Assembly (NCBI RefSeq): GCF_002119525.1
Contig: NZ_CP017917.1
Coordinates: forward strand, 992,001 to 1,056,000
Length of the DNA stretch: 64,000 nt
Source: Vibrio syngnathi
GTDB taxonomy: Bacteria; Pseudomonadota; Gammaproteobacteria; Enterobacterales; Vibrionaceae
Reading direction: 5' to 3'
Under the pieces are notes generated by a model. It was not told the DNA's origin and ran no database searches. It worked only from the letters and a program-made list of their open reading frames with translations. The position numbers and the translations under genes were made by a program. This document shows positions 26,585-35,629 of the stretch, piece by piece. Every line of letters starts with the position of its first letter. Within the stretch, counting starts at the first letter, position 1.

Positions 26585-28737
26585 GTGCATTTTGGAATCT
26601 ATGGGCGGTAATTTTAACCTTAATATTCTTTGTTTTGATGGTGTCTGTTGTCGTTAAATACTGGCGTAGCAATCACCAGGCCGATCAAGACCACACCCTT
26701 GGTACTTTTGATGGCATTGAAGAAAAAGATGCGCCACCGCCAAAACTACTCTTTGTTAGCTATGCCGTTGCCTTCTTAATGTCTGCAGGCTATTTAGTCC
26801 TTTACCCTGGATTAGGGGAATGGGAAGGATTAGTCGATTGGAAACAAAGCGACGATAAGCTCAGCTCACCCAGCACAACGTTAAACGAGCAATTTTCTCA
26901 AACAGCAGAGACAACCCTCGAAGGCTTGGCTGGTGTTCCTGAAATAGTGAACAGCGGGCAGATTCTGTTCCAAACTCACTGCGCGGCTTGTCATCGTGAC
27001 AACGCTCAAGGTCAGAAACACTTCCCTAACCTTATTGACCAAGAATGGCTATATGGTGGTAGTGATGAAGCGATCATTCATTCGATCGCCAAAGGGCGAA
27101 ATGGTGCGATGCCGGGTTGGAGTGAGATAATGCGACCCGATGAAGTGGCTAAGGTTTCTTACTACTTAGCTTCCCTCAATCAACGCCATACCGATGTTCC
27201 AGAAGTGAAAGTCAAAGTCGGCAAAGAGCTGTTTGCAAAATACTGTTCGTCTTGTCACGCCGATGGTTCTATCGCGAATCCGGCGATCGGCGTCCCTGAT
27301 CTTTCCGACGATATTTGGCTGCATGGCGGCAGTATTGAAGAGATACAACACACTATCAATAAAGGCTTGAACAACCTGATGCCTGCGTTTGATAAACAGC
27401 TTACGGAAAACGAGATACTCGCACTGGGTGCTTACATCCGACATGCGGGATCAGAGCAGCAGCAAAGACTCGCGAACCTAGAAGCTCAGTCTATTGAACG
27501 TGGTGAATACCTGGCTTATGCCGGTGACTGTGTCGCGTGTCATAGTGCCGAAGGTGGCGAACCTTTTGCTGGCGGACTGCCTTTTGTGACACCTTTTGGC
27601 ACCGTCTATTCAACCAATATTACTCCCCACACAACAGAAGGTATTGGTACTTATGACTTTGATGATTTCCAAGCCGCGTTAGTTGCAGGTAAAGGTAAGA
27701 ATGGTTACCTGTACCCTGCAATGCCTTACACCTCTTATCAATACCTCACCGACCAAGACATGGTCGATTTGTGGGAATACATGCAGTCAATCACCGCGGT
27801 GCCTCGCCGCAATGACGACAACAGCATGATGTTCCCATCGAACATTCGTCTAGGGTTGCTCGGTTGGAACATTGTGTTCATGGATACCGACCCGATTGAC
27901 TATCAAGTGCCTGAAGAGCTTAAATCGGAAGTCGAAAACGTTGAGAAATGGCAACAAGGGAAATATTGGGTTGCTGGTCTTGGACATTGCTCTGAGTGCC
28001 ATACCCCGCGAAACATTGCTCAAGCTCTGATACCTGAACGTATTTTCCAAGGTAACTTGATTGACGGTTGGAATGCGCCCGATATCACGGCCAACGAGCT
28101 GTATGTCGATGGTTGGGATGAAGCGACACTTACCGATTTCTTACACACGGGTCACTCAGACAAAGGTACTGCTTTTGCGGGCATGGCAGACGTAGTAAAA
28201 AACAGCCTCAGCTTGATGACACGTGAAGATATAGAGTCGATGTCTTATTACCTACTCAGCGGTGACATCAACAACACCATTGCCAGTGACGCGGTTCCGT
28301 TAAAGCCTAAAGGGTTTGATGAAGACTCTTACGCGACTGACATTTACACTACGTATCGCCAGACATGTGGAGCTTGTCATGGTGACGATGGTAAAGGACG
28401 AGACCCAATTGCCCCTACGCTATTGAATAACGGCATTATCATGCACAGCGACCCATTCAACACTATTGCGGTGACTGTGCGCGGCCTACAACCCACCTAT
28501 CTCGACAAAGACAGAAACTTCATGCCAATGGCAAGCTTTGAAGATGTGCTGTCGGATCAAAGGTTGGCTGAGTTGATCACCTTCGTGCGATTGCACCTTG
28601 GAGATAGAGAGGAACCCGTCACAGCGGAACACGTACGAGAGGTAAGAGAAACACTTGAAGCAGCAGGTTACGCTGGAGGATTACACACCACTCCAGACAT
28701 GTATGACCGCAGAGACAACACCATCAATATCCGGTAA
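26581..28737 (+). CDS. CcoP-like subunit fused to triheme dehydrogenase-type cytochrome
   Basis: 718 residues, more than twice the usual CcoP length (about 300). Two N-terminal membrane helices (about 7-26 and 57-75) are followed by two cytochrome c domains (CAACH 134-138; CSSCH 222-226) as in CcoP. From about 305 the protein changes to the layout of membrane-bound gluconate/alcohol dehydrogenase cytochrome subunits, with three hemes (CVACH 317-321, CSECH 470-474, CGACH 596-600) and motifs GGLPFVTPFGTVYSTNITP and DGWNAPDITANELY. A perfect AGGAGG lies seven bases before the ATG, which overlaps the CcoO stop (ATGA). Five hemes in one chain suggests direct electron delivery from a periplasmic dehydrogenase to the oxidase. 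Confidence 0.87.
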   Translation: MSAFWNLWAVILTLIFFVLMVSVVVKYWRSNHQADQDHTLGTFDGIEEKDAPPPKLLFVSYAVAFLMSAGYLVLYPGLGEWEGLVDWKQSDDKLSSPSTTLNEQFSQTAETTLEGLAGVPEIVNSGQILFQTHCAACHRDNAQGQKHFPNLIDQEWLYGGSDEAIIHSIAKGRNGAMPGWSEIMRPDEVAKVSYYLASLNQRHTDVPEVKVKVGKELFAKYCSSCHADGSIANPAIGVPDLSDDIWLHGGSIEEIQHTINKGLNNLMPAFDKQLTENEILALGAYIRHAGSEQQQRLANLEAQSIERGEYLAYAGDCVACHSAEGGEPFAGGLPFVTPFGTVYSTNITPHTTEGIGTYDFDDFQAALVAGKGKNGYLYPAMPYTSYQYLTDQDMVDLWEYMQSITAVPRRNDDNSMMFPSNIRLGLLGWNIVFMDTDPIDYQVPEELKSEVENVEKWQQGKYWVAGLGHCSECHTPRNIAQALIPERIFQGNLIDGWNAPDITANELYVDGWDEATLTDFLHTGHSDKGTAFAGMADVVKNSLSLMTREDIESMSYYLLSGDINNTIASDAVPLKPKGFDEDSYATDIYTTYRQTCGACHGDDGKGRDPIAPTLLNNGIIMHSDPFNTIAVTVRGLQPTYLDKDRNFMPMASFEDVLSDQRLAELITFVRLHLGDREEPVTAEHVREVRETLEAAGYAGGLHTTPDMYDRRDNTINIR

Positions 28738-28774
28738 CAGACAAATGGCTTAGAAAGTGAGTTGCAATAAACCA

Positions 28775-28806
28775 AAGGGAGACCAATGTGTCTCCTTTTC
28801 TTTTGT
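28775..28806 (+). terminator. Terminator after the oxidase operon
   Basis: A GGAGAC / GTCTCC stem with flanking A-T pairs and a six-base loop, followed by a T-rich run (TTTTCTTTTG), 40 bases after the CcoP-like stop. Confidence 0.8.
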
Positions 28807-28964
28807 CTAAACGCACCCTTTCGACGCTTTGCCAAACAACACAATTGTAACCAACTGATTACACAATTAAGCAGAGCTGCACATAATGCGATCAATCTCG
28901 CAGAACAAAGATGACATCAAGTGCATAATATACAAAATTTTATAAAGGTGTACTAAGGACAGAT

Positions 28965-29192
28965 ATGGATACAACTACACTCATCTACGATACGTTGGAA
29001 GGCCTGTCGAGCGCAAAGCCACAGCAACACGCTCAAATCCGCCAAAATCTATATAACCAATTAGATTTATCATTTGAGAAGCAGTTGGCTTTGTATTCAT
29101 CAGTTCTTGGTCCAGCAAGTGCTGGTAGATTGACCGATTTGGATAGTGCAGTGATGTCTGCACGCAAGATTGTTGGCTTAGAAAACAGCTAA
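28965..29192 (+). CDS. Small conserved-looking protein of unknown function
   Basis: 75 residues, no signal or membrane segment, acidic-neutral and probably helical (MDTTTLIYDTLEGLSSAKPQ...). AAGGACAG precedes the ATG, the gap before it carries an upstream terminator and an AT-rich promoter-like stretch (TTTATAAAG), and codon use matches neighbours, so I accept it as a gene. No family recognised. Confidence 0.65.
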   Translation: MDTTTLIYDTLEGLSSAKPQQHAQIRQNLYNQLDLSFEKQLALYSSVLGPASAGRLTDLDSAVMSARKIVGLENS

Positions 29193-29262
29193 ACAACCTT
29201 CAACCTATCTCAACTTTAACGCTGCCATTGTACAGCGTTTTCTTGTTTCTAGCGTATCTGAT

Positions 29263-29326
29263 TTCTAACGTAGATAGCTTCTGACGTAGATAGCCTTTAA
29301 CGCAGATGGCCTCTAACGTAAATCGT
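29263..29326. repeat. Four 16-bp tandem repeats next to the hydrolase stop
   Basis: Four units of the form TTCTAACGTAGATAGC with few substitutions, ending four bases short of the stop codon (29331) of the minus-strand hydrolase. The 16-bp period is out of frame, unlike the 9-bp arrays elsewhere. Confidence 0.82.
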
Positions 29327-29330
29327 CTAA

Positions 29331-30623
29331 TTATTTTGGCAAGTTTTCTAACGCTTCAACCATCGTCATTAATTTATCTACAATTCTTTCGCCATCGACT
29401 CTCAAGCCATTGTGCTCATACTCGTTGGTGATCCACGCTTTTGAGTTTGGAATGTTCGCCAGCGTTTCACGGCTGTAATCCAGTTCTACGTACATGTCGT
29501 CAGCGTAAACTGCACATGCCATTGGAACCGTATTCTTGCTTAGCTGCTCTGCATTGTACAAAGAACCCCAATCTGACTTCTCAGCTAATAGATTGGCTGC
29601 TTCACGCAGTGGCTTCAACGTTTCTAGTTGATCGAACATCCATGGGTACACCATTTCTCCGGTAAACCAGAACTCGCTACCCGATTGGTAGTTAAAGTGT
29701 GGGTACTGCTCGCGTACTCGGTGTGCAGACCAGTTAGACGCTGCACCTTGGCAGTAAATCGATTCATGCAAAATCGCGTAGATTGGGTTCGTTAGGTAGC
29801 CCTGCTCTTGCTGCATTTGATTTAGGAAACTATAGCTTAACTGCTTGCTTCCGCTCACTTCAACAAACGCACTCTCCAATGTGAAATACATCGGCAGATT
29901 CGCTTCTCCGCCACCAAGGTTAATACCAATCAGCTGGAACTGTTCAACTGTAAACACCTGACCGTTTGGCAGTCTCACATCGTTGTTGAGCAGGTAATCA
30001 GAGATCTCGCGACACATAGCTTGTGCTTGTGGGAACTGAGCAAAAAAGGCTCTGTTTTTATCTTCTACACGCTTGTAAGTCGCACGATAAACATCATCAG
30101 CTTCGCGTTCAATAGACGGAATACCACCCGTTACATAACAACGCTGCAAGCTCTGTGGGAACAGTGACAAATAGCTCAGTGTACAGAAGCCACCAAAGCT
30201 TTGACCAATCGTCGACCATTGTTTAATACCAAACTGCTCACGAATCGCTTCAGCGTCACGAACGATGTTATCCGCTCTGAAATGCGTTAAATATTCGACT
30301 TGTTGTTCTGGAGACAGATGGGCCAAAGTTTCATGGCTAATCACTGTGCTTTTGCCTGTGCCGCGTTGGTCAAGAAGCAGAACACGATAGTTTTGCAAAG
30401 CACGCTTCAACCAACCAGATTGGCCGCTTACTCGTGGAGAAGGAAAGCCTGGGCCGCCCTGAAAGTAGATAAGCCACGGCAGCTCTTGCGCATCTTTAGC
30501 GAGATCAACCAGTTCACGTGCGAAGACTTGGATCTGTTGTCCATCTTTGGCTTGATAATCAAGTGGCAACTCGAAAGAGTGCTGACGATACAGGGTGGTT
30601 CCATCAATAAAGTTAGCTTGCAC
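29331..30623 (-). CDS. Alpha/beta hydrolase, prolyl aminopeptidase-like (S33)
   Basis: 430 residues, typical of the larger prolyl iminopeptidase subgroup. Oxyanion-hole motif QGGPGFPSPR, then LLLDQRGTGKST, nucleophile elbow GQSFGGF (Ser), and a helical cap in the middle. A catalytic Asp/His is expected near YADDMYVELDYS and NEYEHNGLR at the C-terminus. No signal peptide. Likely releases N-terminal proline or a similar residue from peptides, or acts on small esters; peptidase specificity is family-based. Ends at a 16-bp tandem repeat. Confidence 0.88.
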   Translation of the reverse strand: MQANFIDGTTLYRQHSFELPLDYQAKDGQQIQVFARELVDLAKDAQELPWLIYFQGGPGFPSPRVSGQSGWLKRALQNYRVLLLDQRGTGKSTVISHETLAHLSPEQQVEYLTHFRADNIVRDAEAIREQFGIKQWSTIGQSFGGFCTLSYLSLFPQSLQRCYVTGGIPSIEREADDVYRATYKRVEDKNRAFFAQFPQAQAMCREISDYLLNNDVRLPNGQVFTVEQFQLIGINLGGGEANLPMYFTLESAFVEVSGSKQLSYSFLNQMQQEQGYLTNPIYAILHESIYCQGAASNWSAHRVREQYPHFNYQSGSEFWFTGEMVYPWMFDQLETLKPLREAANLLAEKSDWGSLYNAEQLSKNTVPMACAVYADDMYVELDYSRETLANIPNSKAWITNEYEHNGLRVDGERIVDKLMTMVEALENLPK

Positions 30624-30870
30624 GCTTCATTCCTTTTTATCTGATTCTAAAGTCATTGGTACGAATAAAAATGGCGCCCTTTAGCACCCATATGAGCAAG
30701 ATACGCATAGTAGCTTGTAAATGAAACCGTTTGTTTAACATGAATGTGAACGTGCTTCGTTTAATTGTTCAATTACCTCTCAACGGGTAACAACGTGTGT
30801 CAAAACAGTCAGTCTAGAAGAGGTAAATCCAGCGAGAGATCAAAAGAGTGAAGCAAAAAAAGAGGGACAA

Positions 30871-30914
30871 ATAAAAAGAGCTTAACGAGGTGAGGATACG
30901 TTAAGCTCTTTGGT
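30871..30914. terminator. Hairpin terminator between hydrolase promoter and DUF3726 gene
   Basis: A 13-bp stem (AAAGAGCTTAACG / CGTTAAGCTCTTT) with an 11-base loop; on the minus strand it is followed by TTTTTATTTG. It lies about 85 bases beyond the DUF3726 stop, and should end the six-gene operon. The rest of the 30624-30999 gap shows no gene. Confidence 0.82.
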
Positions 30915-30999
30915 TTTATCTATGTTGATAAACTAACTGGGTTATTTGCCGTTAATCTATCGAATCTATTTGTTCTAATGAACCTATTAAATCTAGCGA

Positions 31000-31737
31000 C
31001 TACGAAGCCGTCAGTTCACCTGCACCTTGAGTCGAACGTTGGCTACTTTCGACAAGGATAGCCGTCGCAGTCTCTTTCAACGCGCCCCACTCTCCATCAT
31101 CAACCTCAATGCCATCGTTCCACGCTTTCTCTTGAGTTTTAAAAAGTGCTTCTGATTCAATGTGTGTTTGGTAGCCATCTGACAAACGTTCGATATCGAA
31201 ATCCTGGACGGAAAGTTCGATGGTCATATTGTGGATATGTTCGACCGATGCCAGTGGCAAATCTGATAAAAACAGTTCTGGAGCAACGCAACCACGATTA
31301 AGAACATACAAAGTGCTCTTAGGGTTAGAGCCGTTATCCCAACGAGCCATGCACGCAATACCTTTCGCTGCCAGTTTTACAAGCTCGCTGTACGCTAACC
31401 AACGGTTGTGGCAGTTGTTTAGCTCGATTTTCAGCGTCTTTTTGCCGACCATTTTTTCAATGGCGTAATCCATCACCACAGGAAGATGACACGCTAAGCT
31501 CGCCTTGTGCAGGTCCACTTCAACTGTGTTGTCGCTTCTCACTTGGATGTCTACAGGGCAATCGTCTTCTAGCCCCATAAAATTGCTCGCATTGTTAAAA
31601 TGACGAACGCCATCCAAACCGACCATTTGTAAATCTGCCACCATGTTCGCTATCACATCGGCTTCACCACATGTACGACGCATACCCAAAAAGGCTTTAT
31701 TAACGGCCGCTACCAGTTCATTGTGAGAAACGATCAT
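31000..31737 (-). CDS. DUF3726 family protein
   Basis: 245 residues, soluble. Opening MIVSHNELVAAVNKAFLGMRRTCGEADVIANMVADLQMVGLDG matches DUF3726, a family repeatedly found in amino-acid or betaine catabolic clusters and distantly reminiscent of the first part of a malate/lactate dehydrogenase (LdhA-type) fold. The start overlaps the stop of the upstream 579-residue gene by four bases (ATGA-type), so the two are co-translated. It is the last gene of the operon, with a terminator downstream. Function unknown. Confidence 0.78.
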   Translation of the reverse strand: MIVSHNELVAAVNKAFLGMRRTCGEADVIANMVADLQMVGLDGVRHFNNASNFMGLEDDCPVDIQVRSDNTVEVDLHKASLACHLPVVMDYAIEKMVGKKTLKIELNNCHNRWLAYSELVKLAAKGIACMARWDNGSNPKSTLYVLNRGCVAPELFLSDLPLASVEHIHNMTIELSVQDFDIERLSDGYQTHIESEALFKTQEKAWNDGIEVDDGEWGALKETATAILVESSQRSTQGAGELTAS

Positions 31738-33473
31738 AACGATTTACCTCCATGTTGAGCGTCGATATGTGTAGGAACTTTATTTGAGTCAGCCATCTCC
31801 GCTTCACTCGGTAACAGCGGGAACACCCATTCGTCCTGATGAATTTCATCAAGCAGCGGTGCGCCTTGGAAAAACGTCACTCGAACCCAACGGTCTGAGC
31901 GAGGATCAAACTTCGTTGCACCAAACATTGCTAGCTTACAACGCAGTAAGTGCATTGGTGGCGAATCTTGGTGCAACACATTCATTTGAATGTCGCCCAT
32001 CGCTTTGTTTCCTAGCGTCCACACTCGACGTGCAATTGCACGGTACTGTGGCTGTTTAACAAGAAACTCAGCCAATGACAGTTCTGGCGCGAATTGCAAT
32101 AACGCATGGTACAAACGGTAAGCTTGACGGCCGATATCTAACGGCAGTTCACGCTCTTCGCCGAGTTCCTCGCCTCGGACACCGAGCCTTGGCTCTTCTT
32201 TGTCTTGAGAGCGATACCAGAACCAGTAGTTATTTTCTGCTTTCGTAAAGTCAGTCGTGATCGCCCAACGGTACTTTTCTTCTAACACAACCAAAAGGTC
32301 TTGAATCTTTTTACCGCTTGGAAGCGACAGCGTTTCGCTACAATTCATTTGCTCTTGATGGGCGTCCACTAATTCTGGGTACAATTCCATCAAGCATGAG
32401 ATAAGAATTTCTTGGGCTTCCATACTCATGTGCTTAGATTGTTCAACTAACTGCGCCCATGTCTCGCAATGGTTCACAGAAGCTTCTAATGACTGTTCTG
32501 CGTGTTTCAACTCATCAACAGCGGCTTTGTTCAGCTCTTGTTGGTTTTCATTGATGGTAACAACTTGTTCTAAATGACAAATCGCCTTTTTAACGTATGT
32601 ACGTAGTGGCTCAATCAACGCCGTATCGGTCTGACTAGCCAACACGTCCGCCAATGCATGTTCACGGGTTGTCATCCATTGATCGACAATACTTGGGTGG
32701 TTAATAAGGTATGGCGCCATGCCTAAACCAGTCGCATTACCAACACCAAGGTAACGTTGTAATCCTCTGTGCAAGGTAATCGCTTGTTCGCCGCCCTGTT
32801 GCTCTGCTAGGTAATGAACCCAATCTAGGCTGAACTCACGCAGCATATAAACCGCACACATTTGCGCACTAAATGACTGATTAAAATCTTCATTTTTCTC
32901 TAAGATTTTAAAGTCTGCAATGCCAAATTTGCCATTACCATAAACGGCAGTGGTTCTTAGGATGTAACCTACTTCAGCCAGTTCTTTTGGCGTTGGTTGA
33001 ACACCTTTCGCCAGGTGACTCACGATGTGTTCAAACACACGTACACTTTTGTTTGCACGCGCTAAAACAAGTACGTTATTTGGATTACGGCCGGCTTCTT
33101 GTAGCGGTACATTCGCACGAAGTCTTTCAAGTAGGGTGACATCAACATCACCAAGAACAAGCGCAAACGTTACGTCCCACTTTTCAGCAATTACACGGTC
33201 ATTTCGTTCGTCGTCTGCAATTTCATCGCAAAAAACAACCAAATGATAAACATGGTTTGGCGTCGCTAGCTTATAGATAACATGACCAAAACCGTGAGCG
33301 TCTAATTGCCACTCATGTTTCGTCACTTTCCATTCTTGCTGCGCCATTTTACGAATCAAAGTTCTCACGAAGCTGATGCGTGTTTGGTGCATAGCACCTA
33401 GCCTTTCCGGTGCCATGACGACGGTTGCGTCACGCAATGCTGATTCAGTGTAGGTAGAACGATGTGCATCCAT
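31734..33473 (-). CDS. Large soluble protein of unknown function, paired with DUF3726
   Basis: 579 residues from ATG at 33473, where AGGTGGTGAG lies four bases upstream; an in-frame ATG at 33545 would add 24 residues but has no ribosome site. No signal peptide or membrane helix. Helical with a charged central coiled-coil-like stretch (about 305-355, LEQVVTINENQQELNKAAV) and a highly ordered N-terminal alpha/beta part (HVYHLVVFCDEIADDERNDRV, FALVLGDVDVTLLERLRANV). No catalytic motif recognised. Overlaps the DUF3726 start, and sits downstream of a BCCT transporter, a dipeptidase-like gene and an aldehyde dehydrogenase, so it probably belongs to the same catabolic route. Not recognised as a named family. 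Confidence 0.75.
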   Translation of the reverse strand: MDAHRSTYTESALRDATVVMAPERLGAMHQTRISFVRTLIRKMAQQEWKVTKHEWQLDAHGFGHVIYKLATPNHVYHLVVFCDEIADDERNDRVIAEKWDVTFALVLGDVDVTLLERLRANVPLQEAGRNPNNVLVLARANKSVRVFEHIVSHLAKGVQPTPKELAEVGYILRTTAVYGNGKFGIADFKILEKNEDFNQSFSAQMCAVYMLREFSLDWVHYLAEQQGGEQAITLHRGLQRYLGVGNATGLGMAPYLINHPSIVDQWMTTREHALADVLASQTDTALIEPLRTYVKKAICHLEQVVTINENQQELNKAAVDELKHAEQSLEASVNHCETWAQLVEQSKHMSMEAQEILISCLMELYPELVDAHQEQMNCSETLSLPSGKKIQDLLVVLEEKYRWAITTDFTKAENNYWFWYRSQDKEEPRLGVRGEELGEERELPLDIGRQAYRLYHALLQFAPELSLAEFLVKQPQYRAIARRVWTLGNKAMGDIQMNVLHQDSPPMHLLRCKLAMFGATKFDPRSDRWVRVTFFQGAPLLDEIHQDEWVFPLLPSEAEMADSNKVPTHIDAQHGGKSL

Positions 33474-33695
33474 TTTGCTCACCACCTTATAGTTATAGGA
33501 TTTTGCTAGCCATTCAGAACCGATCGTTGCCATCATTTGAAGCATTCGTTTTTACAGTGTGTTGGTTAGCGTTCACGTTATTTGGGGTAAGAGAACTCAC
33601 CCCTTATTATTTGTCCTGACTAGATCGATTGACCTAGATACGTGCCGCCCGGTGTATCTTCACCAGTACGGTTTTTCTGTTCCTCTCGGAATCTT

Positions 33696-33723
33696 GTGTC
33701 AGCCTTCTTTCAAAGGCTGACAC
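33696..33723. other. Hairpin between BCCT gene and downstream genes
   Basis: A perfect 9-bp stem (GTGTCAGCC / GGCTGACAC) with a ten-base loop, 67 bases beyond the BCCT stop. On the minus strand no T-run follows, so it may be an mRNA-stabilising or attenuating hairpin rather than a terminator. Confidence 0.55.
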
Positions 33724-33754
33724 CTTGTTTCTTTTTCATTTTTAGAGAGCGTTT

Positions 33755-33809
33755 TCTCTACAGGCTCTTTTCTTTACAGACCCTGCTCTTCTACAAACCC
33801 TGTTCTTTT
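33755..33809. repeat. Degenerate 16-20 bp repeats across the BCCT stop codon
   Basis: Three imperfect units of the TCTACAGACCCTGCTCTT type span the end of the BCCT gene and its 3' flank, with the stop codon (33791-33793) inside the last unit. Confidence 0.65.
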
Positions 33810-35398
33810 GCCATCTTGATTGCGATTTGAGGCGCATTCCAAAGCGATGGCAGTAAGATTATGGACACCGGTACCGCTGTGATAACAATGAACGATTGCA
33901 GCGCAGAAATACCGCCAGAACCAAGGGAAATCAGAATTAACGCTGTTACCCCCATCATCACACCCCAGAAAGTACGAATAATTGCATTAGGTTCTGTCTC
34001 ACCACTGATAACCACACTGATGGTGTAAGTCATCGAGTCACCCGTCGTTACGATGAAGATCGTGGTTAAGATCAAGAACAGAATAGAGATTAACATTGGC
34101 ATAGGTAGCTGCTGAGTTACTGCCAGTAGCGCACCTGGTAAGTTGAAGCCTTCGAACGCTTTACTTACACTGCCTGGATCTGCAATTTCGAACGCAAGAC
34201 CAGAGCCGCCAACAATCGTGAACCAGAAGCAAGTTACAAACGGTGCAATAAGGCTAATGGTTGATACCAATTGGCGAATACTACGACCGCGTGAAATACG
34301 AGCGATGAAGATTGCCATCATTGGGCCGTAACCTAAGAACCAACCCCAGAAGAACACTGTCCACCAGCTTAACCATCCTTCGTCACCACGGTATGTTGCC
34401 ATTGGGATGAAGTTATCTATCATGCTGCCTACACCTTGGATGTAGCCATTGAAGATGAAGTTCGTTGGGCCGAAGATCAGAATGTAGACCATCAATGCCA
34501 TTGCTAAAATTACGTTGTAACGGCTTAGCATTTGCATTCCGCGGTTTAGACCACTTAATGCCGACAATGTGTAAAGCACGATAGCGAACAAGATGATGAT
34601 TAGCTGTGTTGTGAAGCCATCTGGAATACCAAACAGTTCGTTCAGAGCGTAGCTGACTTGCAAGCCCAAGAAGCCGATCGGACCGATAGTACCCGCCGCT
34701 ACAGCGACAATACAACATGCATCAATCAGTGCGCCAGTGTGGCCTTTCAGTGCTCTTTCGCCCAAAACTGGGTAAAGCAAAATACGAGGTTTAAGAGGCA
34801 AGCCTTTGTCGTAGTGAAGGTGCATAACCACGATAGACGTTAAGCTGCCCACAATTGCCCATGCGAGGAAGCCCCAGTGCATGAATGATTGTGATAACGC
34901 ATTCACCGCGCCTTGTTGTGCGTTTTCTTGTGCGCCATACAAGGGTGGTGGGCTAACGTAGTGAGCGATAGGCTCTGCTGCCGCCCAAAATACACCGCCA
35001 CCCGCCAATAGCGTACAGAAAATGATAGCCATCCAACGGAAGCCATCCATCTCAGGTTTAGCTATGCCACCTAGGATAACCTTACCTGTTCGCCCTGCCG
35101 CTAGGCCAAGACCAATAAGAAAAGTCAGAAGAAGGAGCATTTGCCAGTAAGGGCCGAACACTTTTACAGACCATGCAAAGCCCGCGTTTACTAGACTTGA
35201 TAACAGCTCGCCATCAAATAGAGCAAGGGCTACAAACAGAGCGATAAAACCGCCGCTGTACCATAGTGCTGGGTTGGTTAGTCCTAATTTGTCTGAAGTA
35301 GATTCAGACTGTGTATTTTGGCTTGTTGTATTACTTGCTGTGTGTGTTTGACCCGCATTTACGTTTGAAGATTTCACGCTATTGGTTAAATCAGACAT
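33791..35398 (-). CDS. BCCT family transporter (betaine/choline/carnitine type)
   Basis: 535 residues with 12 predicted membrane helices. After a hydrophilic N-terminal tail (about 40 residues) come standard BCCT motifs: GIFWAAAEPIAHY-type (GVFWAAAEPIAHYVSPP), FLAWAIVGS, and the substrate-site block WTVFFWGWFLGYGPMMAIFIARISRGR. The WTVFFWGWF tryptophan box is the trimethylammonium-binding motif, so the substrate is probably a betaine or related zwitterion. It lies between the dipeptidase-like gene and the unknown 579-residue gene in a catabolic operon, which suggests uptake for use as nutrient rather than osmoprotection. Confidence 0.9.
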   Translation of the reverse strand: MSDLTNSVKSSNVNAGQTHTASNTTSQNTQSESTSDKLGLTNPALWYSGGFIALFVALALFDGELLSSLVNAGFAWSVKVFGPYWQMLLLLTFLIGLGLAAGRTGKVILGGIAKPEMDGFRWMAIIFCTLLAGGGVFWAAAEPIAHYVSPPPLYGAQENAQQGAVNALSQSFMHWGFLAWAIVGSLTSIVVMHLHYDKGLPLKPRILLYPVLGERALKGHTGALIDACCIVAVAAGTIGPIGFLGLQVSYALNELFGIPDGFTTQLIIILFAIVLYTLSALSGLNRGMQMLSRYNVILAMALMVYILIFGPTNFIFNGYIQGVGSMIDNFIPMATYRGDEGWLSWWTVFFWGWFLGYGPMMAIFIARISRGRSIRQLVSTISLIAPFVTCFWFTIVGGSGLAFEIADPGSVSKAFEGFNLPGALLAVTQQLPMPMLISILFLILTTIFIVTTGDSMTYTISVVISGETEPNAIIRTFWGVMMGVTALILISLGSGGISALQSFIVITAVPVSIILLPSLWNAPQIAIKMAKEQGL

Positions 35399-35629
35399 AC
35401 TCTGACTCCAGAGGTTTCTTTGCAGCTGTCACTTTAATGATGACTACAAGAGGTGTATTTAACACCTGCCCTATTGTTTTTTGTGTTGGGCAGGCTAATC
35501 CATGTTTGGGTTACCGCGTTGCGAAATAGACCGTTGTTCCTTTTGAATAGTGACATTGGTTAAAACAGCACGTCTAAATGAACGTTAATTAGAAGGCTGC
35601 TAATTCGATGATTGCTACTGAGAAAGCAC

